Origin: Planctomycetota bacterium
GTDB lineage: Bacteria; Planctomycetota; MHYJ01; JACQXL01; JACQZI01
NCBI GenBank assembly: GCA_016207825.1
Contig: JACQZI010000023.1
Location: forward strand, 1-64,000
Direction: 5' to 3'
Length of the DNA stretch: 64,000 nucleotides
Below the pieces are notes generated by a model that saw only the letters and a program-made list of their open reading frames with translations, was not told the DNA's origin and searched no databases. This document shows positions 51,608-59,347 of the stretch, piece after piece. The first letter of the stretch is position 1. Every line of letters starts with the position of its first letter. A program made the position numbers and the translations under genes.

Positions 51608-53298
51608 AAGTTATTCCGACCACTTTAAAAGTAAAGCAACTCCCCCCGACAGCAATTTCCATGTCCAATATGCTCTTTAATAAAACCGGCTCCTGGCGCA
51701 ATTACAAACCGGAATATAACGAAAAACTACCGCCCTGCAACGCCGCCTGCCCGTCAGGTGAAAAAATACAGGGCTATCTCTATCTCGTAAAGAATCATAA
51801 GTTTGCCGAGGCATGGCAGCTTCTCAAACAGGATAATCCACTGCCGGCCGTCTGCGGGCGAGTCTGCTTCCACCCGTGCGAAGTGGAATGTAACCGCGGG
51901 GATTATGACGAATCAATCGGTATCCATAATGTCGAACGCATCATAGGCGATTACGGCCTCAAGCATAATTTGCGGGTTAAAACCGGTGCCAAGAGAAAAC
52001 AGCAAATCGCCATTATCGGCGGCGGACCAGCCGGAATATCCTGCGCCTACCATCTCGCAAAGATGGGTTATAAACCAACCATATTCGAGGCAGAAAGGCA
52101 ATTGGGCGGAATGCTCCAATACGGAATACCCTCTTACCGCCTGCCTAAAAATATACTCCAGAAGGAAATAAATTCCATCATAAAAATGGGCGTAAAGGTT
52201 AAAACCGGAATGCGCGTGGGCAAGAACCTCTTTATCGAAGAACTCGCCAATAAATACCATGCCGTCCTTATCGCCACCGGAGCGTATAAGGAAAGAGCGC
52301 TCGATATCCCGGGCGAAGAAACACGCGGCGTCATCGGGGCGCTGGATTTCCTGCATGAGGTGAATTCCGGGAAAAAGCCCAAAATATCCAAAGACGTGGT
52401 TATCATCGGAGGCGGCAACGCGGCAATGGACGCGGCGAGGAGCGCTTTAAGGATGGGCGCCCATCCAAAGGTTATCTACCGCCGGACCAGGAACGAAATG
52501 CCCGCCATCCCGGATGAAATACGCGATACCGAAGAGGAAAAAATAGATTTCGTCTTTCTGGCCGCTCCGGTCAAAGTTATCTCCAAAAACAATAAAGTTG
52601 TCGCGATTGAATGCATAAAAATGAAGCTCGGTTCTGCGGATTCCTCCGGACGCCGTAAACCCATTCCGGTTAAAGGCTCCAACTTCCGCATAAAAACCGG
52701 AACGATTATAAAAGCCATCGGAGAATCTCCCGAAACAAGCTTTATCCCGGCCAGTCTCCTTAAAGACAATCTGGTCTGCGTGGATAAATGGGGAATGACC
52801 GCACAAAACAATATCTTCGCGGCGGGCGATACGGTTACCGGGCCGAAAACGGTTGTCGAAGCCATCGGCGCGGGAAAACGCTCCGCTCAGGCAATTGATA
52901 AATACGTAAGAACCGGCACAGTATCATTCAAGGAAGTGCCTGAAATAAAACCGGTCCGGTTTGAACAGCTTAATACCGCTTATTTCGAACACGCCCCGCG
53001 CGTCTCGATGCCCCACCTGGAATTTAAAGAGCGGGTTAAGAGCACCAAAGAGGTATATCTGGGCTACAAGCCGAATGACGCCATAACCGAATCAGACCGG
53101 TGTTTCAGCTGCGGAGTCTGCAACTTCTGCGATAACTGCTGGGTCTTCTGTCCCGATATGGCAGTGATAAAAAAGAAAAGCAAACCTGCCCGACAGTCAG
53201 GCGGGTACGAATTCAATTACGATTATTGCAAAGGCTGCGGCATCTGCGCCTCGGAATGCCCCAGAAACGTAATTTCATTAGTTGAGGAGAAAAAGTAA
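51595..53298 (+). CDS. GltD-like flavoprotein fused to a 2x[4Fe-4S] ferredoxin, delta-type subunit
   Basis: 567 residues. An N-terminal Cys-rich domain (CNAACPSGEKIQGYL, PAVCGRVCFHPCEVECNRG) is followed by an FAD/NAD(P)H oxidoreductase like the small subunit of glutamate synthase (IIGGGPAGISCAYHLAKMGY, VVIIGGGNAAMDAARSALRM, IFAAGDTVTG). A C-terminal ferredoxin has two clusters (CFSCGVCNFCDNCWVFCP; CKGCGICASECP). It stands in the place of the usual small PorD ferredoxin and could pass electrons between pyruvate oxidation and NAD(P)H. In the linker between the clusters, residues PARQSGG are encoded by a palindromic element (53185-53205) also present in fic. Confidence 0.85.
   Translation: MSKIKVIPTTLKVKQLPPTAISMSNMLFNKTGSWRNYKPEYNEKLPPCNAACPSGEKIQGYLYLVKNHKFAEAWQLLKQDNPLPAVCGRVCFHPCEVECNRGDYDESIGIHNVERIIGDYGLKHNLRVKTGAKRKQQIAIIGGGPAGISCAYHLAKMGYKPTIFEAERQLGGMLQYGIPSYRLPKNILQKEINSIIKMGVKVKTGMRVGKNLFIEELANKYHAVLIATGAYKERALDIPGEETRGVIGALDFLHEVNSGKKPKISKDVVIIGGGNAAMDAARSALRMGAHPKVIYRRTRNEMPAIPDEIRDTEEEKIDFVFLAAPVKVISKNNKVVAIECIKMKLGSADSSGRRKPIPVKGSNFRIKTGTIIKAIGESPETSFIPASLLKDNLVCVDKWGMTAQNNIFAAGDTVTGPKTVVEAIGAGKRSAQAIDKYVRTGTVSFKEVPEIKPVRFEQLNTAYFEHAPRVSMPHLEFKERVKSTKEVYLGYKPNDAITESDRCFSCGVCNFCDNCWVFCPDMAVIKKKSKPARQSGGYEFNYDYCKGCGICASECPRNVISLVEEKK
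53185..53205. repeat. In-frame palindromic element inside the GltD-like gene
   Basis: Arms CCTGCCCGAC and GTCAGGCGGG around a single base, read as PARQSGG. Same arms (with loop of 7) at 18141-18167. Confidence 0.6.
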
Positions 53299-53342
53299 AT
53301 AAGTCTCTTAGGCTCTTAGCCTTTTAGACTTTTAGCCTTATT

Positions 53343-54500
53343 ATGAAAGAAGTAACCACCGGAAATCACGCGGTCTCTTACGGCGCGATGTTAAGCCGCG
53401 CGCAGGTAATCGCCGCATACCCGATTACCCCGCAGACCCAAATCGTGGAGTTACTCTCCAATTTCTGCGCCACGGGAAAACTCAAAGCCAAGTTTATCAA
53501 GGTGGAATCCGAACATTCGGTCATGGCGGCTTCTATCGGCGCATCTCTTGCCGGAGCGCGCGCCTTCACCGCTACCAGCGGACAGGGACTCGCCTTGATG
53601 CACGAAATGATACACTGGGCGGCTAACGGACGTCTCCCCATCGTCATGGCGGATGTCAACCGCTCCATGGCGCCCGGCTGGTCTATCTGGACCGACCAGA
53701 ACGATACCCTTTCCCAGCGCGATACCGGCTGGATACAGCTCTATTGCGAATCTTCCCAGGAAGTAACCGACAGCATCATCCAGGGATTCAAAATCGCCGA
53801 AAACGTCTACCTGCCGGTCATGGTCATCCTGGATGCCTTTGTGCTGTCGCATACTTCGGAAGTAATCGATTTGCCGGATATCAAACTGGTGGATAAATAC
53901 CTTCCGCCGTTCAAACCCAAAGACAAGCTGGATTTGAAAAACCCCCGCGCCTTCGGCGGATTGGTTACGCCGGACTTTAATTTCGAACTGAAATATAAAA
54001 TGCAGGAGGCCATGAATAAAACGATTCCGGTTGCCAAATGGGCCGACCGGGAATTCAAGCGCGTCATCGGCCGCTCCTACGGAATTATCGAAGCCTATAA
54101 ATGCGAAAAAGCGGATACTATTCTCGTCACTTCCGGCACGATTACCTCGACCAGCCGTTACGTAATAAACCAATTGCACGCCCAGGGCAAAAAGAACGTC
54201 GGGATATTGAAAATCAGGATGTTCCGCCCCTTCCCGGCAAAAGAAGTCGTCAGCGTCTTGGGCAAAGCCAAAAAGGTCGCCGTTATCGACCGCAATATCG
54301 GCTACGGGGTCGGCGGCATATTCTGCCAGGAAGTCAAGGCCGCTTTCGGGAATGAAAAGAAACACCCGGAATTCTTCAACTTCATTACCGGCATCGGCGG
54401 GCGAGACGTTACCCCAAAGGATATCCAAGGCATTATTGATTATACCGAAACCCATAAAAAGCCCAAAGAGGAAATCGTTTGGGTTGGATTGCGAAAATGA
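53343..54500 (+). CDS. porA: Pyruvate:ferredoxin oxidoreductase alpha subunit
   Basis: 385 residues. Pyrimidine-binding and domain II parts of the 2-oxoacid oxidoreductase: AYPITPQTQIVELLSNF, KVESEHSVMAASIGASLAGA, TSGQGLALMHEMIHWAANGR, and later VTSGTITSTSRYVINQL, VGILKIRMFRPFP. This matches the four-subunit (Por/Vor-type) enzyme rather than the single-chain one. The 44-base gap before it is made of repeating CTCTTAGGCTCTTAGCC-like units that leave no clear ribosome site, so initiation is unusual. Confidence 0.93.
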   Translation: MKEVTTGNHAVSYGAMLSRAQVIAAYPITPQTQIVELLSNFCATGKLKAKFIKVESEHSVMAASIGASLAGARAFTATSGQGLALMHEMIHWAANGRLPIVMADVNRSMAPGWSIWTDQNDTLSQRDTGWIQLYCESSQEVTDSIIQGFKIAENVYLPVMVILDAFVLSHTSEVIDLPDIKLVDKYLPPFKPKDKLDLKNPRAFGGLVTPDFNFELKYKMQEAMNKTIPVAKWADREFKRVIGRSYGIIEAYKCEKADTILVTSGTITSTSRYVINQLHAQGKKNVGILKIRMFRPFPAKEVVSVLGKAKKVAVIDRNIGYGVGGIFCQEVKAAFGNEKKHPEFFNFITGIGGRDVTPKDIQGIIDYTETHKKPKEEIVWVGLRK

Positions 54501-54665
54501 GTAGACACGAAAACATGAAAATGACCACGAAGACACGAAAAATAAATCCGTGTTTTTGTGTAGCATGCTTTCGTGCTTTCGTGTATTAGTATTAAATTTC
54601 GAGATTTCGTGTTTATATATTAACTATTTCGTGCTTTAGAGTATTAAGTTTCGTGATTTCGTGTT
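54501..54665. repeat. Stuttering TTTCGTG / CACGAAA intergenic repeat inside the por operon
   Basis: 165 bases between porA and porB made of imperfect short units: CACGAAAACATGAAAATG, then TTTCGTGCTTTCGTGT and ATTTCGTGTT. The two halves are roughly complementary and could fold into a long hairpin. No ribosome site is visible before the porB ATG. Confidence 0.6.
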
Positions 54666-55547
54666 ATGAGAAATGAAATACCGTTAGAAGAAAACCTGAA
54701 TTCAGGGCATCTGGCATGCCCCGGTTGCGGCGGCTCGCTTTCCATGCGCCTTGCCTTAAAGGCGCTCGGCAAGAAGACATATTTGGTCCTGACCGCCTGT
54801 TGCTGGTCGATTATAGACGGTCCCTTCCCATATTCAGCGGTTAAACTGCCGCTCATGCACACGGCGTTTGAAACCGCCGGCTCGGCATCTTCAGGCGTCC
54901 GCGCGGCATTAGACATCTTAGGCAAAAAAGATATTACCGTCATGGCATGGGCAGGCGACGGCGGAACGTTTGATATCGGGATACAAGCCCTTTCCGGCGC
55001 CGCGGAACGCAACGAAGACTTTATCTATTCCTGTTATGATAACGAGGCATACATGAATACCGGCATCCAGCGCTCTTCCGGCACGCCCTGGGGCGCCTGG
55101 ACCACCACCACCCCGGAAAGTAAAGGCGAGCAGAAAAAGAAAATGATGGAAATCATGGCCGCGCACCGGATTCCTTACGCCGCGACTCTCTCCCCGGCTT
55201 ATCCGGAAGATTTTATCCGGAAATACAAGAAAGCCAAATCCATTAAAGGCACTAAGTTCATGCACATACTTTCCCCCTGCCCGCCCGGATGGAAGACATC
55301 GTCAGAGCAATCAATGAAGCTCTCGCGGATGGCGGTTGAAAGCGGCGTTTTCCCGCTCTATGAAGTGGAAAACGGAACTAAGTATACGCTCAACTATCCT
55401 TCGGCAGACTTTAAAATCAAGCCGATTAACGAATACGTATCAATGCAGGGAAGATTCAGGCACCTCAACAAAGAGCAAATTAAGTTCATGCAGGAAAACG
55501 TCACCTCCGAATGGCAGCGGCTCTTGCGCAAACTCAAGTACGCGTAA
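54666..55547 (+). CDS. porB: Pyruvate:ferredoxin oxidoreductase beta subunit
   Basis: 293 residues, the thiamine-diphosphate-binding subunit: HLACPGCGGSLSMRLALKAL with cluster cysteines, MAWAGDGGTFDIGIQALSGA (TPP motif GDG...), YDNEAYMNTGIQRSSGTPWG, and ILSPCPPGW near the end. Together with porG, the GltD-like protein and porA it forms a complete enzyme. Gene order is gamma, GltD/ferredoxin, alpha, beta. Confidence 0.94.
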   Translation: MRNEIPLEENLNSGHLACPGCGGSLSMRLALKALGKKTYLVLTACCWSIIDGPFPYSAVKLPLMHTAFETAGSASSGVRAALDILGKKDITVMAWAGDGGTFDIGIQALSGAAERNEDFIYSCYDNEAYMNTGIQRSSGTPWGAWTTTTPESKGEQKKKMMEIMAAHRIPYAATLSPAYPEDFIRKYKKAKSIKGTKFMHILSPCPPGWKTSSEQSMKLSRMAVESGVFPLYEVENGTKYTLNYPSADFKIKPINEYVSMQGRFRHLNKEQIKFMQENVTSEWQRLLRKLKYA

Positions 55548-55639
55548 AGCTCTTCTCCTAACCTTTAACTTTTAACCTTTAACATGCGACTGTAAGGAGT
55601 CCCGATTTTATATCGGATAACATACAACCCCATTAAATA

Positions 55640-55667
55640 TTGACTCTTCCCGCGGGAAAGGTAGAAT
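55640..55667 (+). promoter_or_regulatory. Promoter with palindromic operator for the SIR2 gene
   Basis: TTGACT (55640-55645), 16 bases, TAGAAT (55662-55667). The spacer is filled by a perfect 12-base palindrome TTCCCGCGGGAA (55647-55658), well placed for repressor binding. Confidence 0.6.
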
Positions 55668-55719
55668 AGAAAATCAGTAATGCATCCTCTGAATAAGATA
55701 GATAATAAAGCGGATAATT

Positions 55720-56649
55720 ATGGGAAACACTTGTTTTTTATTGGGTGCTGGTTTTACTCATGCCGTTACGAACGGAAAAGCACCTTTGACCTCTGGTTTA
55801 GTACCGCTGATTAAAAATATAATTACGGATGATTTGCAAGATACTCTTAACCATGTTGGCGACAACATTGAATTATTTATTACTTTGTTGGATTTAGAGG
55901 AGCGCTACACCGTACAAAATGAACGCAGAGATAAAATCAGCGAATGCAAAAAGAAAGTGATCGATAAAATAATTGATTGCTATGATATAGATAAATTTAC
56001 TGAGCATTTTCCTTTATGCGAGTCATTCGTTAAGAAGGTCAGCGATAATGCTTGTATTTTAACGCTAAATTATGATTGTCTATTAGACAGATACTTATAT
56101 TTAAGTAAAAGATGGTCTCCGCACGGAGGATATTTTGCCCAGCAATTTCCTTCAAGCATAAAACATAATTCTAATCTAGATAATGTACTACTGTTAAAAT
56201 TACATGGTTCTTGCAACTTTAGGAATAATAGTGGGAATTTAGACTACCCTAATATTGAGGTTTCCAGCAAGATTTTCCCCAGCATTCATGCGGAAATAAA
56301 TACGCGGAATTATAAACGGGATGAGGGGGCTCATGTTTTAATTATGAGTTATTTAAAACAATATCATAATGGTATAATGATGCTATGGAGAGAAGCAATA
56401 GAAACATTGAAGAATGCTAATAGGCTTACTATTATAGGCTGTTCACTCCGAGATGAAGATATATTTCTAAGATACGCCTTATATCATTTTGGGACTAAAG
56501 AAAATACAGACAAATTCGTCATTGAAATAGTTGATAAGAATAAAAATAGTGGTGAAACGATAAAGTCAAAAATAGAAGAATTGGTTGGATTTCCTGAGAA
56601 ACAAGAGTATAAAATATATAATGACTTAAAGGAATATTTAGGGGATTGA
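55720..56649 (+). CDS. SIR2-like domain protein, defence candidate
   Basis: 309 residues. SIR2-family Rossmann signatures: FLLGAGFTHAVTNGKAPLTS (NAD-binding GAG), ILTLNYDCLLDRYL, LLKLHGSCNF (catalytic-type His after LKL) and LTIIGCSLRDEDIFLRYALY. Bacterial SIR2 proteins of this type often act in anti-phage defence by depleting NAD+. The gene is AT-rich, unlike the por operon before it, and has its own promoter with a palindromic operator, all consistent with transfer. No second defence gene is adjacent, so it would be a stand-alone system or a remnant. Confidence 0.8.
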   Translation: MGNTCFLLGAGFTHAVTNGKAPLTSGLVPLIKNIITDDLQDTLNHVGDNIELFITLLDLEERYTVQNERRDKISECKKKVIDKIIDCYDIDKFTEHFPLCESFVKKVSDNACILTLNYDCLLDRYLYLSKRWSPHGGYFAQQFPSSIKHNSNLDNVLLLKLHGSCNFRNNSGNLDYPNIEVSSKIFPSIHAEINTRNYKRDEGAHVLIMSYLKQYHNGIMMLWREAIETLKNANRLTIIGCSLRDEDIFLRYALYHFGTKENTDKFVIEIVDKNKNSGETIKSKIEELVGFPEKQEYKIYNDLKEYLGD

Positions 56650-56760
56650 GGGAAATAGCATACTGAACTATGAATTTTCTGAATAGTGACTCTGTATAGT
56701 GACTGAATAATTATAGATACCACGTCTTGTAATTCTCTTATGTAATAAAGCACGCTTTAC

Positions 56761-56848
56761 CTAAACCCGCAACTGCCATTTCCCTAATCCGCAAGAGCCA
56801 TTCCACCAATCGCCAAGAGCCATCCCTCTAACCCCCAAAAGCCATCCC
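56761..56848. repeat. Tandem array, 4 x 22 bp
   Basis: Four contiguous 22-base units of the pattern CTAATCCGCAAGAGCCATTC, drifting toward a C-rich end, followed by a CCTACCC...GGGTAGG hairpin (to about 56881). It lies between the SIR2 gene and an orphan gene. The rest of 56650-56967 holds the motif described at 56889. Confidence 0.75.
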
Positions 56849-56888
56849 CCTACCCTACCCCCCACCCCTAGAGCGGGGGTAGGTGTTC

Positions 56889-56921
56889 CTAACCGCCTTA
56901 TAAATCACATGATAGAAAGAC
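56889..56921 (+). promoter_or_regulatory. Upstream motif shared with the sigma-54 operon region
   Basis: CCTTATAAATCACATGATAG followed by AAAGACA closely matches TCTTATAAATCATAAGATAG plus AACGACA at 2839-2865; both are preceded by TCCTAA. Each precedes a gene by about 50-110 bases. Confidence 0.45.
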
Positions 56922-56967
56922 ACCTTTTTCGTGGGCGTTTTTGAGACCTTATGCTATATTATCTGAT

Positions 56968-57759
56968 ATGGAACTGCCAATCCTCTCTAAAATCAAGATA
57001 GCCGTCTTTATCCCTGAAGAGCCGCCCAAGGGATATCTGGAAAAATGGCGTGATTCCATGAAAAAAGCCGCCCCCAAAATGCGACTTGGCATCAAACAGG
57101 CAATCAGCGGGATAGGCGACTACGCCCAAAAAATAGCCAAGCCGGGCATAAAAGAAATGATTGAATGGCTTAATCAGGGTTACAAAACCAAAACAGGCAA
57201 GAACTATGAGAAAATTATCAACAATATGCTGGCGAATATTCCCAAAGGATACGCCCGGTATATGAAAAAAGTGACGCGGGCGTTTAAGGCGGTTAAAGGG
57301 AATAAGGCAGACCGTTTTGCCAAAATCATTGATGCCAAGTCTTATTGGGTTGCCTTAAGAAGAAGCCAATTGGTTCTGCCTTTTATCGGGTATAAGGATG
57401 TTATCAGGGGACTTGGCCCATTTTCCGCAAGGTGGCTAAACGGTGATTTGGCAGTGATGGAACTCCTTACCAAACAGGATAATTGCTACGGCACAAAACC
57501 CTTATTAATTACTGCGCCGGAAAAGGCAGGTGAATTCAGGAATAAGTTTGTCCAGCAAATCTCCAAGTCCGGCGCGCGGATTGTCCAATACGATTACGGC
57601 GATAAAATAATCCTGGAAGAAAATAAGGAAATGAACAAACTTATAAATAAATACGCCGACAAAGGCATTGCCGAATTCTCACCCGGGAAATCCTCTCATG
57701 TTGATTTTATATTGGAAGGCAATCAACTATTCCTCGATATCCAGGTCGCGCAAGTGTGA
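56968..57759 (+). CDS. Hypothetical basic helical protein
   Basis: 263 residues from the ATG at 56968 (a TTG at 56941 is possible). It is rich in Lys, helical in the first 120 residues (LEKWRDSMKKAAPKMRLGIK, YARYMKKVTRAFKAVKG), then mixed (YWVALRRSQLVLPFIGYKDV, SGARIVQYDYGDKIILEE). I recognise no family. TATATT 7 bases before the ATG suggests a nearly leaderless message. The GC content is closer to core genes than that of the SIR2 gene. Its neighbours give no functional hint. Confidence 0.6.
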   Translation: MELPILSKIKIAVFIPEEPPKGYLEKWRDSMKKAAPKMRLGIKQAISGIGDYAQKIAKPGIKEMIEWLNQGYKTKTGKNYEKIINNMLANIPKGYARYMKKVTRAFKAVKGNKADRFAKIIDAKSYWVALRRSQLVLPFIGYKDVIRGLGPFSARWLNGDLAVMELLTKQDNCYGTKPLLITAPEKAGEFRNKFVQQISKSGARIVQYDYGDKIILEENKEMNKLINKYADKGIAEFSPGKSSHVDFILEGNQLFLDIQVAQV

Positions 57760-57828
57760 AATCCGCCCCCAATACATTTTACTTGATTATTTCAGATTGA
57801 TATGATAATTTCATCCTACACTTACAAA

Positions 57829-57896
57829 GGAGAGGTGGCTGAGTAAAGTCGCCCGCCAGAGGCGGGTCCGCCTTCGGCGGAATAGCGGCGGTCTTG
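57829..57896 (+). pseudogene. Broken tRNA-Ser copy interrupted by palindromic elements
   Basis: The first 16 bases of tRNA-Ser (57829-57844, identical to 58189-58204) are followed by a 37-base insert with CCCGCC-AGA-GGCGGG and TCCGCC-TTC-GGCGGA palindromes. The match then resumes for 15 bases (57882-57896, same as 58210-58224) and is cut again by a second CCCGCC-AGA-GGCGGG. No tRNA can be made from it. Confidence 0.75.
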
Positions 57897-57927
57897 CCCG
57901 CCAGAGGCGGGAAATGTGAGATAAAAT

Positions 57928-58185
57928 ATGGCTTGTGTTTATATATTATACAGTAACACAACCAGGAAATTTTATATAGGCTCCAGCAGAGAAAATAATG
58001 CCGATAAAAGAATAAAGGCTCATAATAGCGGAAGAACTAAATCCACAAAATCCGGTCGTCCGTGGATACTTATTTCTATAGAACAACATACAACTTATAC
58101 GGATGCACGAAAAAGGGAACTATTCCTGAAATCAGGTGTCGGGCGTGCTTGGATTAAAGAGAAATTTGGTTACTACAAAGCATAA
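57928..58185 (+). CDS. GIY-YIG nuclease (URI-type) inserted at tRNA-Ser
   Basis: 85 residues, nearly only the GIY-YIG domain: C-V-Y (as GIY) at 3-5 in ACVYILYSNTTRKFYIGSSR with YIG at 16-18, Arg and Lys in ADKRIKAHNSGRTKSTKSGR, and E in ARKRELFLKSG. This is the small UvrC-N-like type common next to tRNA genes. Its stop codon is 3 bases before the intact tRNA-Ser. A broken copy of the same tRNA lies just before it, so the gene sits between a damaged and a restored tRNA, as expected for a cassette that inserts at this tRNA. No clear ribosome site. Confidence 0.85.
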   Translation: MACVYILYSNTTRKFYIGSSRENNADKRIKAHNSGRTKSTKSGRPWILISIEQHTTYTDARKRELFLKSGVGRAWIKEKFGYYKA

Positions 58186-58188
58186 ATA

Positions 58189-58275
58189 GGAGAGGTGGCT
58201 GAGTGGTCGATAGCGGCGGTCTTGAAAACCGTTGTGGGCGCAAGCCTACCGGGGGTTCGAATCCCTCCCTCTCCG
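58189..58275 (+). tRNA. tRNA-Ser (anticodon TGA)
   Basis: 87-base class II tRNA. The acceptor GGAGAGG pairs with CCTCTCC, the anticodon loop CTTGAAA gives TGA, a long variable arm (TGTGGGCGCAAGCCTACC) follows, and the T arm contains GGGGGTTCGAATCCCTC. No CCA is encoded. It is directly preceded by the GIY-YIG gene. Confidence 0.95.
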
Positions 58276-58335
58276 CGGTGAACCACGTTGGGTTCACCGC
58301 GAGCCGTAAACTTGAGCATAGCGAATAGTTTACGG
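58274..58335 (+). terminator. Two perfect hairpins after tRNA-Ser
   Basis: CGCGGTGAACC / GGTTCACCGCG (58274-58284, 58291-58301; 11 bp) and CCGTAAACT / AGTTTACGG (58304-58312, 58327-58335; 9 bp). The first starts at the tRNA 3' end and is a likely terminator or processing structure. The second lies just before the dppA start. Confidence 0.55.
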
Positions 58336-58369
58336 ACGCAACCATCATTAAACAGAAAGGACTAGAGTC

Positions 58370-59200
58370 ATGAAAGTATTCATCTCCTGCGATATAGAAG
58401 GCATTACCGGCGTAATCGAACGCTCCCAGACTGATTTCCATGGCAAAGATTACGATAAAGCCCGTGAATGGATGACCAACGAAGTCAATGCGGTCATTGA
58501 AGCGGCACTCGCCTGCAAAGCCACGAAGATTCTCGTGAACGACGCCCACGGCGATATGTTTAATCTACTGATTGATAAACTCAACCCAAAAGCCACCATT
58601 ATTTCCGGCAGCCATAAGCCGCTCGTGATGATGGAAGGGATTCAAGCCAGATTCGACGCCGCGGCATTTGTCGGATACCACGCGCGGGTCGGGACAACCG
58701 GCGGAGTGCTTGACCACACCATGTATGGAAGGGCCGTCCATGAATTCAGGATTAATAACCGCCTCTTCGGCGAGACCGGCATAAACGCCCTGATTGCCGG
58801 ACACTATAAAACACCGGTCGTTCTGGTCTGCGGTGATGATAAAACCGCGCGCGAGGCAAAGTCATTCCTCGGAAAAGTGGAAACGGTTGAGGTTAAGCGC
58901 GGCATCACCCGCTATGCCGCGGAATCGGTCCATCCGACTGAAGCGGTAAAACGGATTAAAGAAGCGGCGCTGGTCGCATTTAAGGATTATAAATCCTATA
59001 AGCCTTTCATAATGAAAGGGCCGCTTAATCTTGTCTTGGAATTTATGGATAGCGGAATGGCGGATGAGGCGAGCCTGATGCCCGGCACCAAGCGCCTTAA
59101 CGGGTTTAGGGTCGCCTACAAAGCGCGCGATATCGTCGAGCTCTGCCAGGCATCTATGGTCTTAATAACCCTGGCGGCGCAGACCCTGCCGAGGAAATGA
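58370..59200 (+). CDS. dppA: D-aminopeptidase (DppA/M55 family)
   Basis: 276 residues. Zinc metallopeptidase of family M55 that removes N-terminal D-amino acids, usually linked to D-Ala peptide recycling. Metal ligands D8 and E10 in SCDIEGITGV, NDAHGDMFN, GYHARVGTTGGVLDHTMYG and the FGETGINALIAGHYKTPVVLVCGDD block are intact. GAAAGGAC precedes the ATG. It is alone on this strand, with two hairpins upstream and repeats downstream (59201-59347: a palindromic element and ACCGCAAAGACGCAAAGGAC-type stutters). Confidence 0.92.
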   Translation: MKVFISCDIEGITGVIERSQTDFHGKDYDKAREWMTNEVNAVIEAALACKATKILVNDAHGDMFNLLIDKLNPKATIISGSHKPLVMMEGIQARFDAAAFVGYHARVGTTGGVLDHTMYGRAVHEFRINNRLFGETGINALIAGHYKTPVVLVCGDDKTAREAKSFLGKVETVEVKRGITRYAAESVHPTEAVKRIKEAALVAFKDYKSYKPFIMKGPLNLVLEFMDSGMADEASLMPGTKRLNGFRVAYKARDIVELCQASMVLITLAAQTLPRK

Positions 59201-59241
59201 GCCGAGAGCAACCACAGATTACATCCCACTCCATTTCATTT

Positions 59242-59280
59242 CGGGGACACCCGATTATTGGGAATCCTCGAAGGGGGCGG
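59242..59280. repeat. Palindromic intergenic repeat, GGGGACACC family
   Basis: CGGGGACACCCGATTATTGG, then GAATCCTCGAAGGGGGCGG. Related to 15368-15430 and 60088-60112. A CACCGCAAAGACGCAAAGG-type stutter follows at 59304-59327. Confidence 0.55.
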
Positions 59281-59347
59281 ATTACACGGAATAACATTGG
59301 GTTTCACCGCAAAGACGCAAAGGACGCAGAGATGATTACGCCAAAAT

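Noticed and set aside
53451-54566. 371-residue reverse frame opposite porA
   Set aside because: porA has all family motifs; the reverse frame has none.
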